A DNA stretch of 16,119 bases from JBDSTZ01 sp039927975 (GCA_039927975.1 JBDSTZ010000414.1:1-16119); one strand, 5' to 3'; shown: positions 7,057 to 15,003, counted from the first letter of the stretch. Notes: generated from the letters alone by a model not told the origin. Translations and numbers: made by a program.

Positions 7057-7329
7057 ATGGCAATTTCCCTCAAGATCAACGACACATTGAAACGCCGCCT
7101 CCAACGCCTTGCCAGCCAACGCCGCCGCTCACCACATTGGATTATGCGCGAAGCCATCCGCCAGTACGTCGAGCGCGAGGAGGTCCGCGAGAACTTCAGG
7201 CAGGAAGCCCTGACCTCTTGGGCTGCCCATCAGGAAAACAAGCGTCATCTGACTGGCCAGGAAATACGAAGTTGGCTCGAAACCTGGGGTACCGATGACG
7301 AAAGCGCGGCACCTGAACTCCACAAGTAA
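7057..7329 (+). CDS. CopG/COG3905-like ribbon-helix-helix protein, probable orphan antitoxin
   Basis: A 90-residue DNA-binding protein. The N-terminal strand AISLKINDTLKRRLQRLA and following helices (HWIMREAIRQYVERE) form a ribbon-helix-helix fold. The C-terminal part (LTGQEIRSWLETWGTDDE) resembles antitoxins that pair with ParE/RelE toxins. GGAG lies 8 bases before the ATG. Such genes are normally followed at once by the toxin. Here only a 17-codon frame (7295-7348) overlaps the end and no toxin is found. GC is about 57%, below the 63-75% in sampled stretches of neighbouring genes. It may be a relic of a lost module or may regulate other genes. The fold assignment is firm, the antitoxin role inferred. 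Confidence 0.75.
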   Translation: MAISLKINDTLKRRLQRLASQRRRSPHWIMREAIRQYVEREEVRENFRQEALTSWAAHQENKRHLTGQEIRSWLETWGTDDESAAPELHK

Positions 7330-7335
7330 GAAGCG

Positions 7336-7827
7336 CTATGGCATATGAAGTGTGAATGGCGGCGTCCCATGCTCATTCAATGCCTTGGCAAACTCTTCTC
7401 GGCATTGTTCGAATGTGCCATACGTTTGGCTTTCAGCGAGATGACATTCGTCTTCAATCGTATCGAAAAGATAATATAGATCGGAAGCGCCCACCATCCG
7501 TGCAATCAACATCGCCTGGCGAACCGCTCGGCCAAGCGAATCGTTTGTGGATGCCACCGTCAGTGAAAGCCCGCCGAGCAACCAGCTACAAACGAGTCCC
7601 ATCTCGGGCTCGCCCTTGACCTCATTGAGATCGGAGATCAGCTGCGCCAGCGGCTTTCGCCATGAGACTTCGATAATCTCGCCTGGAGGTTCATCCAACT
7701 GATCGATGGCGGAAATTGCCCATTCTCTGGCCTGCTCGGGCTCACAAATCCCGATTTCCAGTCCGATGCGGAAATACTGGGCAACACTTGCCAATGAAGG
7801 TTTCAAAGTTTGTCCGTTCAATTGCAT
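7336..7827 (-). CDS. Hypothetical protein, low-GC
   Basis: I do not recognise this 163-residue protein. It is acidic and soluble, with no signal peptide or membrane segment. Predicted helices include a segment around YFRIGLEIGICEPEQAREWA near residues 18-37 and a C-terminal part with QCREEFAKALNEHG. The overall look (small, acidic, Trp-containing, accessory setting) recalls immunity-type proteins, but I cannot name a family. GC is about 52%, clearly below the flanking genes, suggesting acquisition by transfer. No convincing ribosome site precedes the ATG. It converges on the ribbon-helix-helix gene (6 bases apart) and sits 38 bases downstream of the SPFH gene on the same strand, with a weak 6-bp hairpin (7843-7862) between them. 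Confidence 0.7.
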   Translation of the reverse strand: MQLNGQTLKPSLASVAQYFRIGLEIGICEPEQAREWAISAIDQLDEPPGEIIEVSWRKPLAQLISDLNEVKGEPEMGLVCSWLLGGLSLTVASTNDSLGRAVRQAMLIARMVGASDLYYLFDTIEDECHLAESQTYGTFEQCREEFAKALNEHGTPPFTLHMP

Positions 7828-7865
7828 TGGTTAGCCACGGCAGGCGATTGCAACGCATCGCCCCC

Positions 7866-8786
7866 CTATTTCTGGGTCTTCACAATCTGCATCGCGCTGG
7901 CGATCAGCCCACTCATCTCGCCCAGATTCGACGGCACGATGATCGAATTATTCGTCTTGGCCAGGTTCGAGAACGCGTCCACATACTTCTCGGCGACCCG
8001 CAGATTGACCGCGTCCTGCCCACCCGGCTCGCGAATCGCCAGGCCGATCTGGCGCAGCGCCGTCGCACTCGCTTCCGCCAGCGCCACAATGGCCGCCGCC
8101 TGCCCTTGCGCGCGATTGATCGACGCCTGCTTCTCGCCTTCCGAACGGGCGATCGCCGCTTCCCGCTCACCGGTGGCAATATTGATCTGCTCCTGCTTGC
8201 GCCCCTCGGAGGCCGCGATCAGCGCGCGCTTCTCACGCTCGGCGGTAATCTGCGCCTGCATCGCGTGCAGAATCTCCTTCGGCGGCGTCAAGTCCTTGAT
8301 CTCGTAACGCAGCACCTTTACGCCCCAGTTGGCGGCCGACTCGTCGATCGCGTTGACGATCGCCGTGTTGATGTGATCGCGTTCCTCGAAGGTCTTGTCG
8401 AGCTCCATCTTGCCGATCACCGAACGCAGCGTGGTTTGCGCCAGCTGGGTAATCGCGGCGATGTAGTTCGACGAGCCGTACGAAGCCAGGCGCGCATCGG
8501 TGATCTGGAAGTACAGGATGCCATCCACCTGCAACTGGGTATTGTCGCGCGTGATGCAGACCTGCGGCGGCACGTCGAGCGGGATCTCCTTCAAAATATG
8601 CTTGTACGCGATGCGGTCGATGAACGGCACCACGATATTGAGGCCGGGCGCCAGCGTGGCGTGGTATTTGCCGAGCCGTTCGACCACCCAGGCGTGCTGC
8701 TGCGGCACCACGTTGATCGTCTTGAAGACAAACACCAGCGCGATCACGAACAGCACCAGGGCGACAGTTCCGAAGTTAAATTCCAT
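7866..8786 (-). CDS. Stomatin/paraslipin (SPFH, QmcA-like) membrane protein
   Basis: A 306-residue SPFH-domain protein, the same size as E. coli QmcA (305). Residues 6-24 form an N-terminal membrane anchor. The SPFH core then starts with VVPQQHAWVVERLGKYHATL and includes PGLNIVVPFIDRI (48-60). A long charged coiled coil follows, with repeated alanine- and glutamate-rich turns (AEREKRALIAASEGRKQEQ and after), which drives oligomerisation. The C-terminus is more hydrophobic. Family members form large ring or cage assemblies in the inner membrane and influence membrane proteases and domain organisation. The NfeD-like gene lies 30 bases upstream on the same strand, the classic partner, and AAGGA precedes the ATG. 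Confidence 0.93.
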   Translation of the reverse strand: MEFNFGTVALVLFVIALVFVFKTINVVPQQHAWVVERLGKYHATLAPGLNIVVPFIDRIAYKHILKEIPLDVPPQVCITRDNTQLQVDGILYFQITDARLASYGSSNYIAAITQLAQTTLRSVIGKMELDKTFEERDHINTAIVNAIDESAANWGVKVLRYEIKDLTPPKEILHAMQAQITAEREKRALIAASEGRKQEQINIATGEREAAIARSEGEKQASINRAQGQAAAIVALAEASATALRQIGLAIREPGGQDAVNLRVAEKYVDAFSNLAKTNNSIIVPSNLGEMSGLIASAMQIVKTQK

Positions 8787-8816
8787 GGTTTTTTCCTTTT
8801 CTTGTTGGCCGGGCGC

Positions 8817-9239
8817 TCAGGCCGCGGCGACGATCAAACGGCTACCCTGCACTTCGACGATCCTGAAATTGCCCGCCTCGGCCATCGCCCCCGGCGCCAG
8901 TTCCACATCCCACAGCGCACCGCGATACTTGACCCTGGCGCGGCCGTTCTGCCATTGCTCGACCTGCAAGCGCTGGCCGATATCGATATTCACATCCGGG
9001 TCGCGCGCCGCATCGCCGCGCGTCGGACGGCCGAACCGGCTGCGATGCAGCAGCCCGGTCGCCAGCACGCCCACCGCCGCCGCGACAATGGTTTGCAGCG
9101 CCCCGCTCAATCCCAGCCAGGCCGCCAGGGCGCCGAAGGCCAGGCCGACGGCGATCATCAGCACATAGAAGGTCCCGGTGAACAGTTCGAATACAACCAG
9201 TACGCCGGCCGCGACCAGCCAGTAGATCCAGTCTGCCAT
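8817..9239 (-). CDS. NfeD-like membrane protein
   Basis: A 140-residue protein of the short NfeD class. Two to three hydrophobic helices occupy residues 5-65. After a polar linker, a small OB-fold-like domain (about 85-138) ends in VEVQGSRLIV. Short NfeD proteins associate with stomatin/SPFH partners. The next gene on the same strand encodes one, so the two probably form a membrane complex. AAGGAG lies at ideal distance before the ATG. The ppsA terminator sits just upstream, so this pair must use its own promoter within about 9240-9297; I could not pick out clear boxes there. Confidence 0.9.
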   Translation of the reverse strand: MADWIYWLVAAGVLVVFELFTGTFYVLMIAVGLAFGALAAWLGLSGALQTIVAAAVGVLATGLLHRSRFGRPTRGDAARDPDVNIDIGQRLQVEQWQNGRARVKYRGALWDVELAPGAMAEAGNFRIVEVQGSRLIVAAA

Positions 9240-9297
9240 GTCAGCTCCTTTTCAAAGAATCAAAAGACAAGCGTGGGAAAAATCGAATCGCCAAAGC

Positions 9298-9335
9298 AAA
9301 AACCCCCGCTGCCCGCAAAGGGCGACGAGGGTTTT
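9298..9335 (-). terminator. Intrinsic terminator of ppsA
   Basis: Read on the minus strand, AAAACCC pairs with GGGTTTT and an inner CGCCC pairs with GGGC(A/G), giving a long hairpin ending in GGGGGTTTTTGC. The T-run makes this a good Rho-independent terminator about 90 bases past the ppsA stop. A second small hairpin, GCCGCT/AGCGGC (9396-9417), lies closer to the stop. Confidence 0.75.
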
Positions 9336-9426
9336 GTAAAACGGTGCGCAGTGAATTGATAGTGGACTTATCAAATACTCAATGACACCAGTGTAGCCGC
9401 TTTTTCAGGCCAGCGGCAGTTTTTTG

Positions 9427-11874
9427 TTACGCGCCGTTTCCGAGCTTGGCCAGCTTCTGCCAGGTCTCGATCACCGAGTCGGGATTGAGCGACATCGAGC
9501 CGATCCCCTCGTTCATCAGCCAGGCCGCGAAGTCCGGATGGTCCGACGGCCCCTGGCCGCAAATGCCGACGTACTTGCCCTGTTCGCGGCAAGCCTTGAT
9601 GGCCATCGACAGCATCGCCTTGACGGCCGGGTCGCGCTCGTCGAAGTCGGCCGCCAGCAGCGCCATGCCGGAATCGCGGTCGAGGCCCAGGGTCAGCTGG
9701 GTCAGGTCGTTAGAGCCGATCGAGAAGCCGTCGAAATGCTCGAGGAACTGGTGCGCCAGGATGGCGTTGGAGGGCACTTCGCACATCATGATCAGGCGCA
9801 GGCCGTTCTCGCCGCGCTTGAGACCATTCTTGCCCAGCAGGGCGACGACCTTCTCGGCCTGGCCCAGCGTGCGCACGAAAGGCACCATGATCTCGACGTT
9901 GGTCAGGCCCATGTCGTTGCGCACCCGCTTCATGGCCGCGCACTCCATCTCGAACGACTCGGCGAAGTCTTCCGACAGATAGCGCGCCGCGCCACGGAAG
10001 CCGAGCATCGGGTTTTCCTCGTCCGGCTCGTAGCGCGAACCGCCGATCAGCTTTTTGTACTCGTTCGACTTGAAGTCCGACAGGCGCACGATGACCGGCT
10101 TGGGCCAGAACGCGGCGGCGATCGTCGCGATGCCCTCGGCCAGCTTGTCGACATAAAACGCGCGTGGCGAGGCGTGACCGCGCGCCACCGATTCAACCGC
10201 CTTTTTCAGGTCGGCGTCGATGTGCGGATACTCGAGAATCGCCTTCGGGTGCACGCCGATGTTGTTGTTGATGATGAACTCAAGCCGCGCCAGGCCGACG
10301 CCGTCGTTCGGAATCGACTGGAAGTCGAAGGCCAACTGCGGATTACCGACGTTCATCGTGATCTTGACCGGAATCGGCGGCAGTTCGCCGCGCGCGGTTT
10401 CCGACACTTCGGTCTCCAGCAAGCCGTCGTAGATCTTGCCCTCGTCGCCCTCGGCGCACGACACCGTCACGAAGGTGCCGTCCTTGAGCACATCGGTGGC
10501 GTCGCCGCAGCCGACCACCGCCGGCACCCCGAGCTCGCGCGCGATGATCGCCGCGTGGCAGGTGCGCCCGCCGCGGTTGGTGACGATCGCCGCCGCCCGC
10601 TTCATCACCGGCTCCCAGTTCGGGTCCGTCATGTCGGCCACCAGCACGTCGCCAGGCTGGACCCGCTCCATCTCGGACGGGTCGGAAATGACGCGCACGG
10701 GACCTGCGCCGATCTTCTGGCCGATCGCGCGGCCCGACACCAGCACCGTGCCGCTGCCCTTGAGCTTGAAGCGCTGCTGCGCGTCGGTCGACTTCTGCTG
10801 CGACTTGACGGTCTCGGGACGCGCCTGCAGGATGTACAGCTTGCCGTCGCGGCCATCCTTGCCCCACTCGATGTCCATCGGACGGCCGTAGTGGTTCTCG
10901 ATGATGACGGCGTACTTGGCCAGCTCGACCACTTCGGCGTCGGCCAGCGAATAGCGGTTGCGCAGTTCGATCGGCACGTCGACGGTGCGCACCGAGCGGC
11001 CGGCCTTTGCTTCGGCGGTGAACTCCATCTTGATCAGCTTCGAGCCGATATTGCGGCGGATGACAGGCAACTTGCCCAGTTCGAGCATCGGCTTGTGGAC
11101 GTAGAACTCGTCGGGATTGACCGCGCCCTGCACCACCGTCTCGCCCAGGCCGTAGCTGGACGTGACGAACACCACGTCCTTGAAGCCGGACTCGGTGTCG
11201 ATGGTGAACATCACGCCGGCCGCGCCCAGGTCGGAGCGCACCATGCGCTGCACGCCGGCCGACAGGGCCACTTCCGCGTGGGTGAAACCCTTGTGCACCC
11301 GGTAGGAGATCGCGCGGTCGTTGTACAGCGAGGCGAACACGTGCTTCATCGCTTCGAGCACATTGTCGATGCCGACCACGTTCAGGAAGGTCTCCTGCTG
11401 GCCGGCGAAGGAAGCGTCGGGCAGGTCTTCGGCGGTGGCCGACGAGCGCACCGCGAACGACATTTCGGTGGTCGAATCGGCCACCAGGCGGTCGTAGAAC
11501 TGCTGGATTTCTTCGGCCAGGCGGGGCTGGAACGGGGTTTCGACGATCCACTGGCGGATCTCGGCGCCGGCGGCGGCGAGCGAACGCACGTCGTCAATGT
11601 CGAGGCCTTCAAGGCGGGTGGCGATGCGTTCGGCCAGCGAAGCGCCGCCGTTGACGCCATGCGACAGGAAGTCGCGGAAGGCCTGCGCCGTGGTGGCGAA
11701 GCCGCCCGGCACCCGCACGCCGGCTTCGGCGAGTTGGCTGATCATTTCGCCGAGCGATGCGTTCTTGCCGCCGACCGACTCGACGTCGGTCATGCGCAAG
11801 TCTTCAAACGAGGCGACATACACTGGTTGGCTGCGGTCTGGTTCCTTTAATCCTGCATTGAACAAGCTGGTCAT
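9427..11874 (-). CDS. ppsA: Phosphoenolpyruvate synthase
   Basis: PpsA makes PEP from pyruvate and ATP (giving AMP and phosphate), the entry to gluconeogenesis from three-carbon acids. From the chosen start it is 815 residues (E. coli 792). The N-terminal ATP-grasp domain shows VGGKNASLGEM and FAVRSSATAEDLPDASFAGQ. The swivelling phosphohistidine domain carries GGRTCHAAI with His440 and the regulatory Thr438. The C-terminal PEP/pyruvate barrel has the acid/base Cys772 in GICGQGPSDHP. A frame upstream adds 28 residues with no family match. The ATG at 11874 has AAGGG 8 bases before it and the typical start MTSLFNAGLKE. It is divergent from ppsR, which controls it by phosphorylation. Confidence 0.97.
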   Translation of the reverse strand: MTSLFNAGLKEPDRSQPVYVASFEDLRMTDVESVGGKNASLGEMISQLAEAGVRVPGGFATTAQAFRDFLSHGVNGGASLAERIATRLEGLDIDDVRSLAAAGAEIRQWIVETPFQPRLAEEIQQFYDRLVADSTTEMSFAVRSSATAEDLPDASFAGQQETFLNVVGIDNVLEAMKHVFASLYNDRAISYRVHKGFTHAEVALSAGVQRMVRSDLGAAGVMFTIDTESGFKDVVFVTSSYGLGETVVQGAVNPDEFYVHKPMLELGKLPVIRRNIGSKLIKMEFTAEAKAGRSVRTVDVPIELRNRYSLADAEVVELAKYAVIIENHYGRPMDIEWGKDGRDGKLYILQARPETVKSQQKSTDAQQRFKLKGSGTVLVSGRAIGQKIGAGPVRVISDPSEMERVQPGDVLVADMTDPNWEPVMKRAAAIVTNRGGRTCHAAIIARELGVPAVVGCGDATDVLKDGTFVTVSCAEGDEGKIYDGLLETEVSETARGELPPIPVKITMNVGNPQLAFDFQSIPNDGVGLARLEFIINNNIGVHPKAILEYPHIDADLKKAVESVARGHASPRAFYVDKLAEGIATIAAAFWPKPVIVRLSDFKSNEYKKLIGGSRYEPDEENPMLGFRGAARYLSEDFAESFEMECAAMKRVRNDMGLTNVEIMVPFVRTLGQAEKVVALLGKNGLKRGENGLRLIMMCEVPSNAILAHQFLEHFDGFSIGSNDLTQLTLGLDRDSGMALLAADFDERDPAVKAMLSMAIKACREQGKYVGICGQGPSDHPDFAAWLMNEGIGSMSLNPDSVIETWQKLAKLGNGA

Positions 11875-12026
11875 GATAAACACCCTTACTGATGATAGAA
11901 ATCCTGACGTGACGAAGGCGCGGGGCGTTTTCTTGTTATTCTTAGCCGGGTGCTGCACAATAAATCACTCTGCTGAGCATTCTACAGCCTGCGCTGTGAA
12001 TGTACATGGCCCAAAGATTTGAAACG

Positions 12027-12039
12027 CTGGCGGCGCCAG
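12027..12039. promoter_or_regulatory. Inverted repeat just upstream of ppsR
   Basis: CTGGCG G CGCCAG is a perfect 6-bp inverted repeat around one base, 15 bases before the ppsR ATG. It could be an operator in the ppsA-ppsR intergenic region (11875-12054) or a small mRNA hairpin near the start. Function is unknown. Confidence 0.25.
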
Positions 12040-12054
12040 ATTTAACGGAAAAAC

Positions 12055-12903
12055 ATGAACACAGACACCCGCCCCCCTCTGCCGGCATCGGCCCGCACCG
12101 TCTTTTTTGTCTCCGATGGAACGGGCATTACCGCCGAGAACTTCGGCCACGCGGTGCTGAGCCAGTTCGAAACGCGCTTTCGCCAGATCCGCGTGCCGTT
12201 TATCGATACCCTCGACAAGGCGCGTGAAGCGGCGCGCAAGATAAACGAGGCTTTCGTGGCCGACAACTGCCGGCCGATCGTCTTCTCGACTCTGGTGAAA
12301 GCCGAGCTGTCGGTGGTGATCCAGCGCGCCAACGGCATGCACATGGACCTGATCCAGACCTTTGTCGCCCCGCTCGAACAGGAGCTCGGCCTCAAGTCGA
12401 CCCACACCATCGGCCGCTCGCACAATATCGTCGACAGCCAGGAGTACAAGAACCGCATCGAGGCGATCAACTTCTCGCTGGCCCACGACGACGGCCAGTC
12501 GCACAAGAATCTGTCGTCGGCGGATGTGATCCTGGTCGGCGTGTCGCGCTCGGGCAAGACGCCGACCAGCCTGTACCTGGCGATGCAGTACGGGATCAAG
12601 GCGGCCAACTATCCCTTGATTCCGGACGACTTCGAGCGCGGCAAGCTGCCGTCCTCGCTGCCGCCGTTCAAGGGCAAGATTTTCGGCCTGAGCATCACGC
12701 CGGAGCGGCTGTCGGAGATTCGCCACGAGCGGCGCGCCGGCAGCAAGTACGCCTCGATCGAGAACTGCCGCTACGAGGTCAACGAGGCCGAAGCGATGAT
12801 GAAGCGCGAGGGAATCCGCTGGCTGTCCTCGACCACCAAGTCGATCGAGGAAATCGCCACCACGATTTTGCAGGAAATTAAACCGGACCGCCGCGAGTAT
12901 TAA
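12055..12903 (+). CDS. ppsR: PEP synthase regulatory protein (kinase/pyrophosphorylase)
   Basis: PpsR (DUF299 family) inactivates PEP synthase by ADP-dependent phosphorylation of the threonine next to the catalytic histidine. It also reactivates the enzyme by phosphate-dependent removal. The 282-residue protein has the usual size. It shows the N-terminal VFFVSDGTGITAENFGHAVL and the Walker A-like P-loop GVSRSGKT (162-169), followed by PTSLYLA. TTKSIEEIA lies near the C-terminus. The neighbouring ppsA supplies the target Thr438. The ATG is preceded by a modest GGA site. It converges on the EAL gene with 24 bases between the stops. Confidence 0.96.
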   Translation: MNTDTRPPLPASARTVFFVSDGTGITAENFGHAVLSQFETRFRQIRVPFIDTLDKAREAARKINEAFVADNCRPIVFSTLVKAELSVVIQRANGMHMDLIQTFVAPLEQELGLKSTHTIGRSHNIVDSQEYKNRIEAINFSLAHDDGQSHKNLSSADVILVGVSRSGKTPTSLYLAMQYGIKAANYPLIPDDFERGKLPSSLPPFKGKIFGLSITPERLSEIRHERRAGSKYASIENCRYEVNEAEAMMKREGIRWLSSTTKSIEEIATTILQEIKPDRREY

Positions 12904-12927
12904 AAAGCTCGCGCCGCCGGTGGACGT

Positions 12928-14124
12928 TTAAAAGAAGTGACGCCAATCGTCGAGCCAGGCCGGGAAGTCCTCGGCCGGCATCGGCTTGGCGATGTGATAA
13001 CCCTGCGCGTAGGTGCAGCCCAGCCCCTGCAGAAAATCCCAGTCCTGGCGATTCTCGACGCCCACCGCCACCGACATGCGCCCCAGGCTGCGCGCCAGGC
13101 CCAGGAACGAACCGAGCACGGTGCCGATTGCGCGCCGGTTGTAGGCGCCGTCGACAAAACTGCGGTCGATCTTAAGCTCGGTGAACGGGATGCGCGCCAG
13201 CAGTTGCAGGTTCGAGCGCGCGGTGCCGTAGTCGTCGATCGCCAGGCCGTAGCCGGCGATGCGCAGGCGCAGCAGCCGTTCGAGAAAATCGGCGTCGGAC
13301 GACAGCACCGACGACTCGGGCAGTTCGAAGGTGATGAATTCGGGCGCCACCCGGTGGCGCGCCACGCAGGCGCCGATCTGCTCGATGAAAGCCGGATGGG
13401 CCAGCGTGGCCGGCGCCAGGTTGATCGACACGCCGATGCGGATCGCCCGGTCGTGCAGCTCGCGGCAGCGCTGGACCGACTGCTCGATCATGGTCCAGTC
13501 GAGAAAATCGATGCGGCCGTGGCGTTCGAGCGCATCGATAAAGGCGCCCGGCTCCAGCAAGCCATGGTCCGCATGGCGCCAGCGCGCGAACGCTTCGAGC
13601 CCCGTCACCTGGCCGGTCTCAAGCTCGATCTTCGGCTGGAAAAACGGCAGGAATTCATGCGCTTGCAGGCCGGCCGCCACTTCCGCAAAACTAAGCAAGG
13701 GCCCGGAGGCGAGCGCCTCGGCCGGCCGCGGCGGCCGGTAATGCGCGATCAGCGCTTCGAGCTGCTCGGGGCTGACCGGCTTGGCGATGGTGCCCAGCAG
13801 TTCGATGCCGTAGGCTTGCGCCAGCGTCTCGACCGACAGCAGCAGGTTGCCGCTGTGCGCGCCAGTGACGACCACCCGCGCCTGCGACTGCGTGTCGGCC
13901 AGCGCGCGCAGCAGCGCGAGCGCGTCGACGCCGGGCAAGGCCAGGTCGACGATTGCGATGTTGACAATCGGAGTGAATGCGGGATCGAAGCAGGCCAGCG
14001 CGGAATGGCCGTCGGCCACGGCGCTGATGCGGCTCGCGCCCAGCCGCTCCAGCAATGCGACCAGCATGGCGCGCTGCGCGTCGTCCGCTTCGGCGACCAG
14101 GAAGTGCAGATGAGTGATGTCCAT
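12928..14124 (-). CDS. Response regulator with receiver and EAL domains (RocR-like), possibly inactive phosphodiesterase
   Basis: A 398-residue cytoplasmic protein with the same layout and length as Pseudomonas RocR (392). The receiver domain (about 5-125) has acidic residues 13-15, phosphoacceptor Asp60 (IVDLALPG), Thr87 and Lys115 (IAKP). The EAL domain (about 145-390) would hydrolyse cyclic di-GMP to pGpG. Metal and substrate ligands corresponding to RocR are present: Glu177 (in EAF, not EAL), Asn235, Glu267, Asp297, Asp298, Lys318 and Gln374. The expected EGVE motif reads VGVE, so the glutamate proposed as general base in RocR is Val354. Loop 6 reads DYGTARSNL instead of DFGTGYSSL. Activity is therefore doubtful. 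AGGAG precedes the ATG. No sensor kinase is adjacent. Confidence 0.9.
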   Translation of the reverse strand: MDITHLHFLVAEADDAQRAMLVALLERLGASRISAVADGHSALACFDPAFTPIVNIAIVDLALPGVDALALLRALADTQSQARVVVTGAHSGNLLLSVETLAQAYGIELLGTIAKPVSPEQLEALIAHYRPPRPAEALASGPLLSFAEVAAGLQAHEFLPFFQPKIELETGQVTGLEAFARWRHADHGLLEPGAFIDALERHGRIDFLDWTMIEQSVQRCRELHDRAIRIGVSINLAPATLAHPAFIEQIGACVARHRVAPEFITFELPESSVLSSDADFLERLLRLRIAGYGLAIDDYGTARSNLQLLARIPFTELKIDRSFVDGAYNRRAIGTVLGSFLGLARSLGRMSVAVGVENRQDWDFLQGLGCTYAQGYHIAKPMPAEDFPAWLDDWRHFF

Positions 14125-14177
14125 CTCGGCTCCTCAAAACTCCAGAAGCAAAATCTACCCCGAAGTTCGCCGAGCGT

Positions 14178-14963
14178 CTATGCGGTTTTCTGCCTTACTT
14201 GCTCAAAAAAACAAACGGCCGCGCACGCCGCCACATTGAGTGATTCAATTTCGCCAAGATGCGGGATCACCACCGTGCGCGTGGCCAGCCGCAGCAGGTC
14301 GTCGGCCACGCCCTGCCCTTCGTGGCCGAACAGCCAGGCCAGCGGCGCGCGCAGGTCGACGTCGTACACGCGTTCGCTGGCGTAGCCGCTGGTTGCCAAT
14401 ACATCAATCCGCGCGCCGCGGATCAGCGCGGCCAGGTCGACGTTCTCGAAAATGTCGACCACGCAGTGTGCGCCCATCGCCGCCCGCAGCACCTTGGGCG
14501 ACCAGCAGAACGCGGTGCCGGCGCTGCAATAGACCTGCTTGACGCCAGCCGCCGCCGCGCTGCGCAGGATCGAGCCGACGTTGCCGGGGTCTTGCAGATT
14601 GTCGAGCAGGACCGCCGATTCGCTCAGCGCCGCCGGCACCTCGCGCGCCGGAGTATCAATCAGGAACACCAGGCCGACGCCGTGTTCGACCTGGCTGAGC
14701 GGCGCGTACAGCGCGTCCGGCAGCGCGGTGCAGTGGGCGTGCGCCTGCTCGCATTGCTGCACAATGTCGGCCACTTCGGGGTTGCCCAGCCCGCTCTCGC
14801 TGACCACGCATTGCAGCGGCGCGCCGCGCATGGCCAGGTAGGCCTGGCACAGGTGCACGCCGTCGAGCAGCGTGCGGCCGGCCTTGCGGCGCGCCTGCGA
14901 ACTGCCGGCCAAAGCCTTGAGCTCCTTGTAGAGCGGATTCTCGCGCGAGGTGATGGTTTTCAT
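14178..14963 (-). CDS. TrmH/SpoU-family RNA 2'-O-methyltransferase
   Basis: A 261-residue SPOUT-class enzyme that methylates ribose 2'-OH in rRNA or tRNA using S-adenosylmethionine. An N-terminal substrate-binding domain (about 28-100) precedes the knotted catalytic domain. Motif 1, LDNLQDPGNVGSILRSAAAAG (120-140), carries the conserved Asn128 and Arg134. Motif 2 is LFGHEGQG (211-218). Motif 3 is IPHLGEIESLNVAAC (233-247). The order matches RlmB-like 23S rRNA enzymes, but the exact target cannot be read from sequence. It lies 36 bases downstream of rnhB on the same strand. The start region is repeated upstream (14952-15003), so the initiation codon is less certain than usual. No Shine-Dalgarno site is evident. 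Confidence 0.92.
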   Translation of the reverse strand: MKTITSRENPLYKELKALAGSSQARRKAGRTLLDGVHLCQAYLAMRGAPLQCVVSESGLGNPEVADIVQQCEQAHAHCTALPDALYAPLSQVEHGVGLVFLIDTPAREVPAALSESAVLLDNLQDPGNVGSILRSAAAAGVKQVYCSAGTAFCWSPKVLRAAMGAHCVVDIFENVDLAALIRGARIDVLATSGYASERVYDVDLRAPLAWLFGHEGQGVADDLLRLATRTVVIPHLGEIESLNVAACAAVCFFEQVRQKTA

Positions 14964-15003
14964 ACGGCGGTTTTCATACGGCGGTCTTAACGATGGTCTT
15001 CAC
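14952..15003 (-). repeat. Four degenerate tandem copies of a gene-start sequence between rnhB and the methyltransferase
   Basis: Read on the minus strand the units are GTGAAGACCATC, GTTAAGACCGCC, GTATGAAAACCGCC and GTATGAAAACCATC. The last holds the methyltransferase ATG. The third holds an ATG opening a five-codon frame (MKTAV) whose TGA overlaps the real start as ATGA. The first holds a GTG overlapping the rnhB stop as GTGA. Confidence 0.65.

Noticed and set aside
7295..7348. 17-codon frame overlapping the end of the ribbon-helix-helix gene, as a toxin remnant
   Set aside because: Its position is right for a ParE-type toxin start, but it is too short and has no convincing sequence match.
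7716..9359. 547-codon open frame antisense to the SPFH and NfeD genes
   Set aside because: It spans two genes and their gap on the opposite strand with no recognisable domain.
9424..11850. 808-codon open frame antisense to ppsA
   Set aside because: It mirrors the codon pattern of ppsA in GC-rich DNA, is rich in His/Arg/Asp, shows no domain, and lies opposite a fully conserved enzyme.
11875..11958. 28-codon N-terminal extension of ppsA
   Set aside because: No family similarity, while the ATG at 11874 has a good ribosome site and the normal start.
12937..14385. 482-codon open frame antisense to the EAL gene
   Set aside because: Shadow of a well-supported receiver-EAL gene; low-complexity His/Arg/Gln composition.
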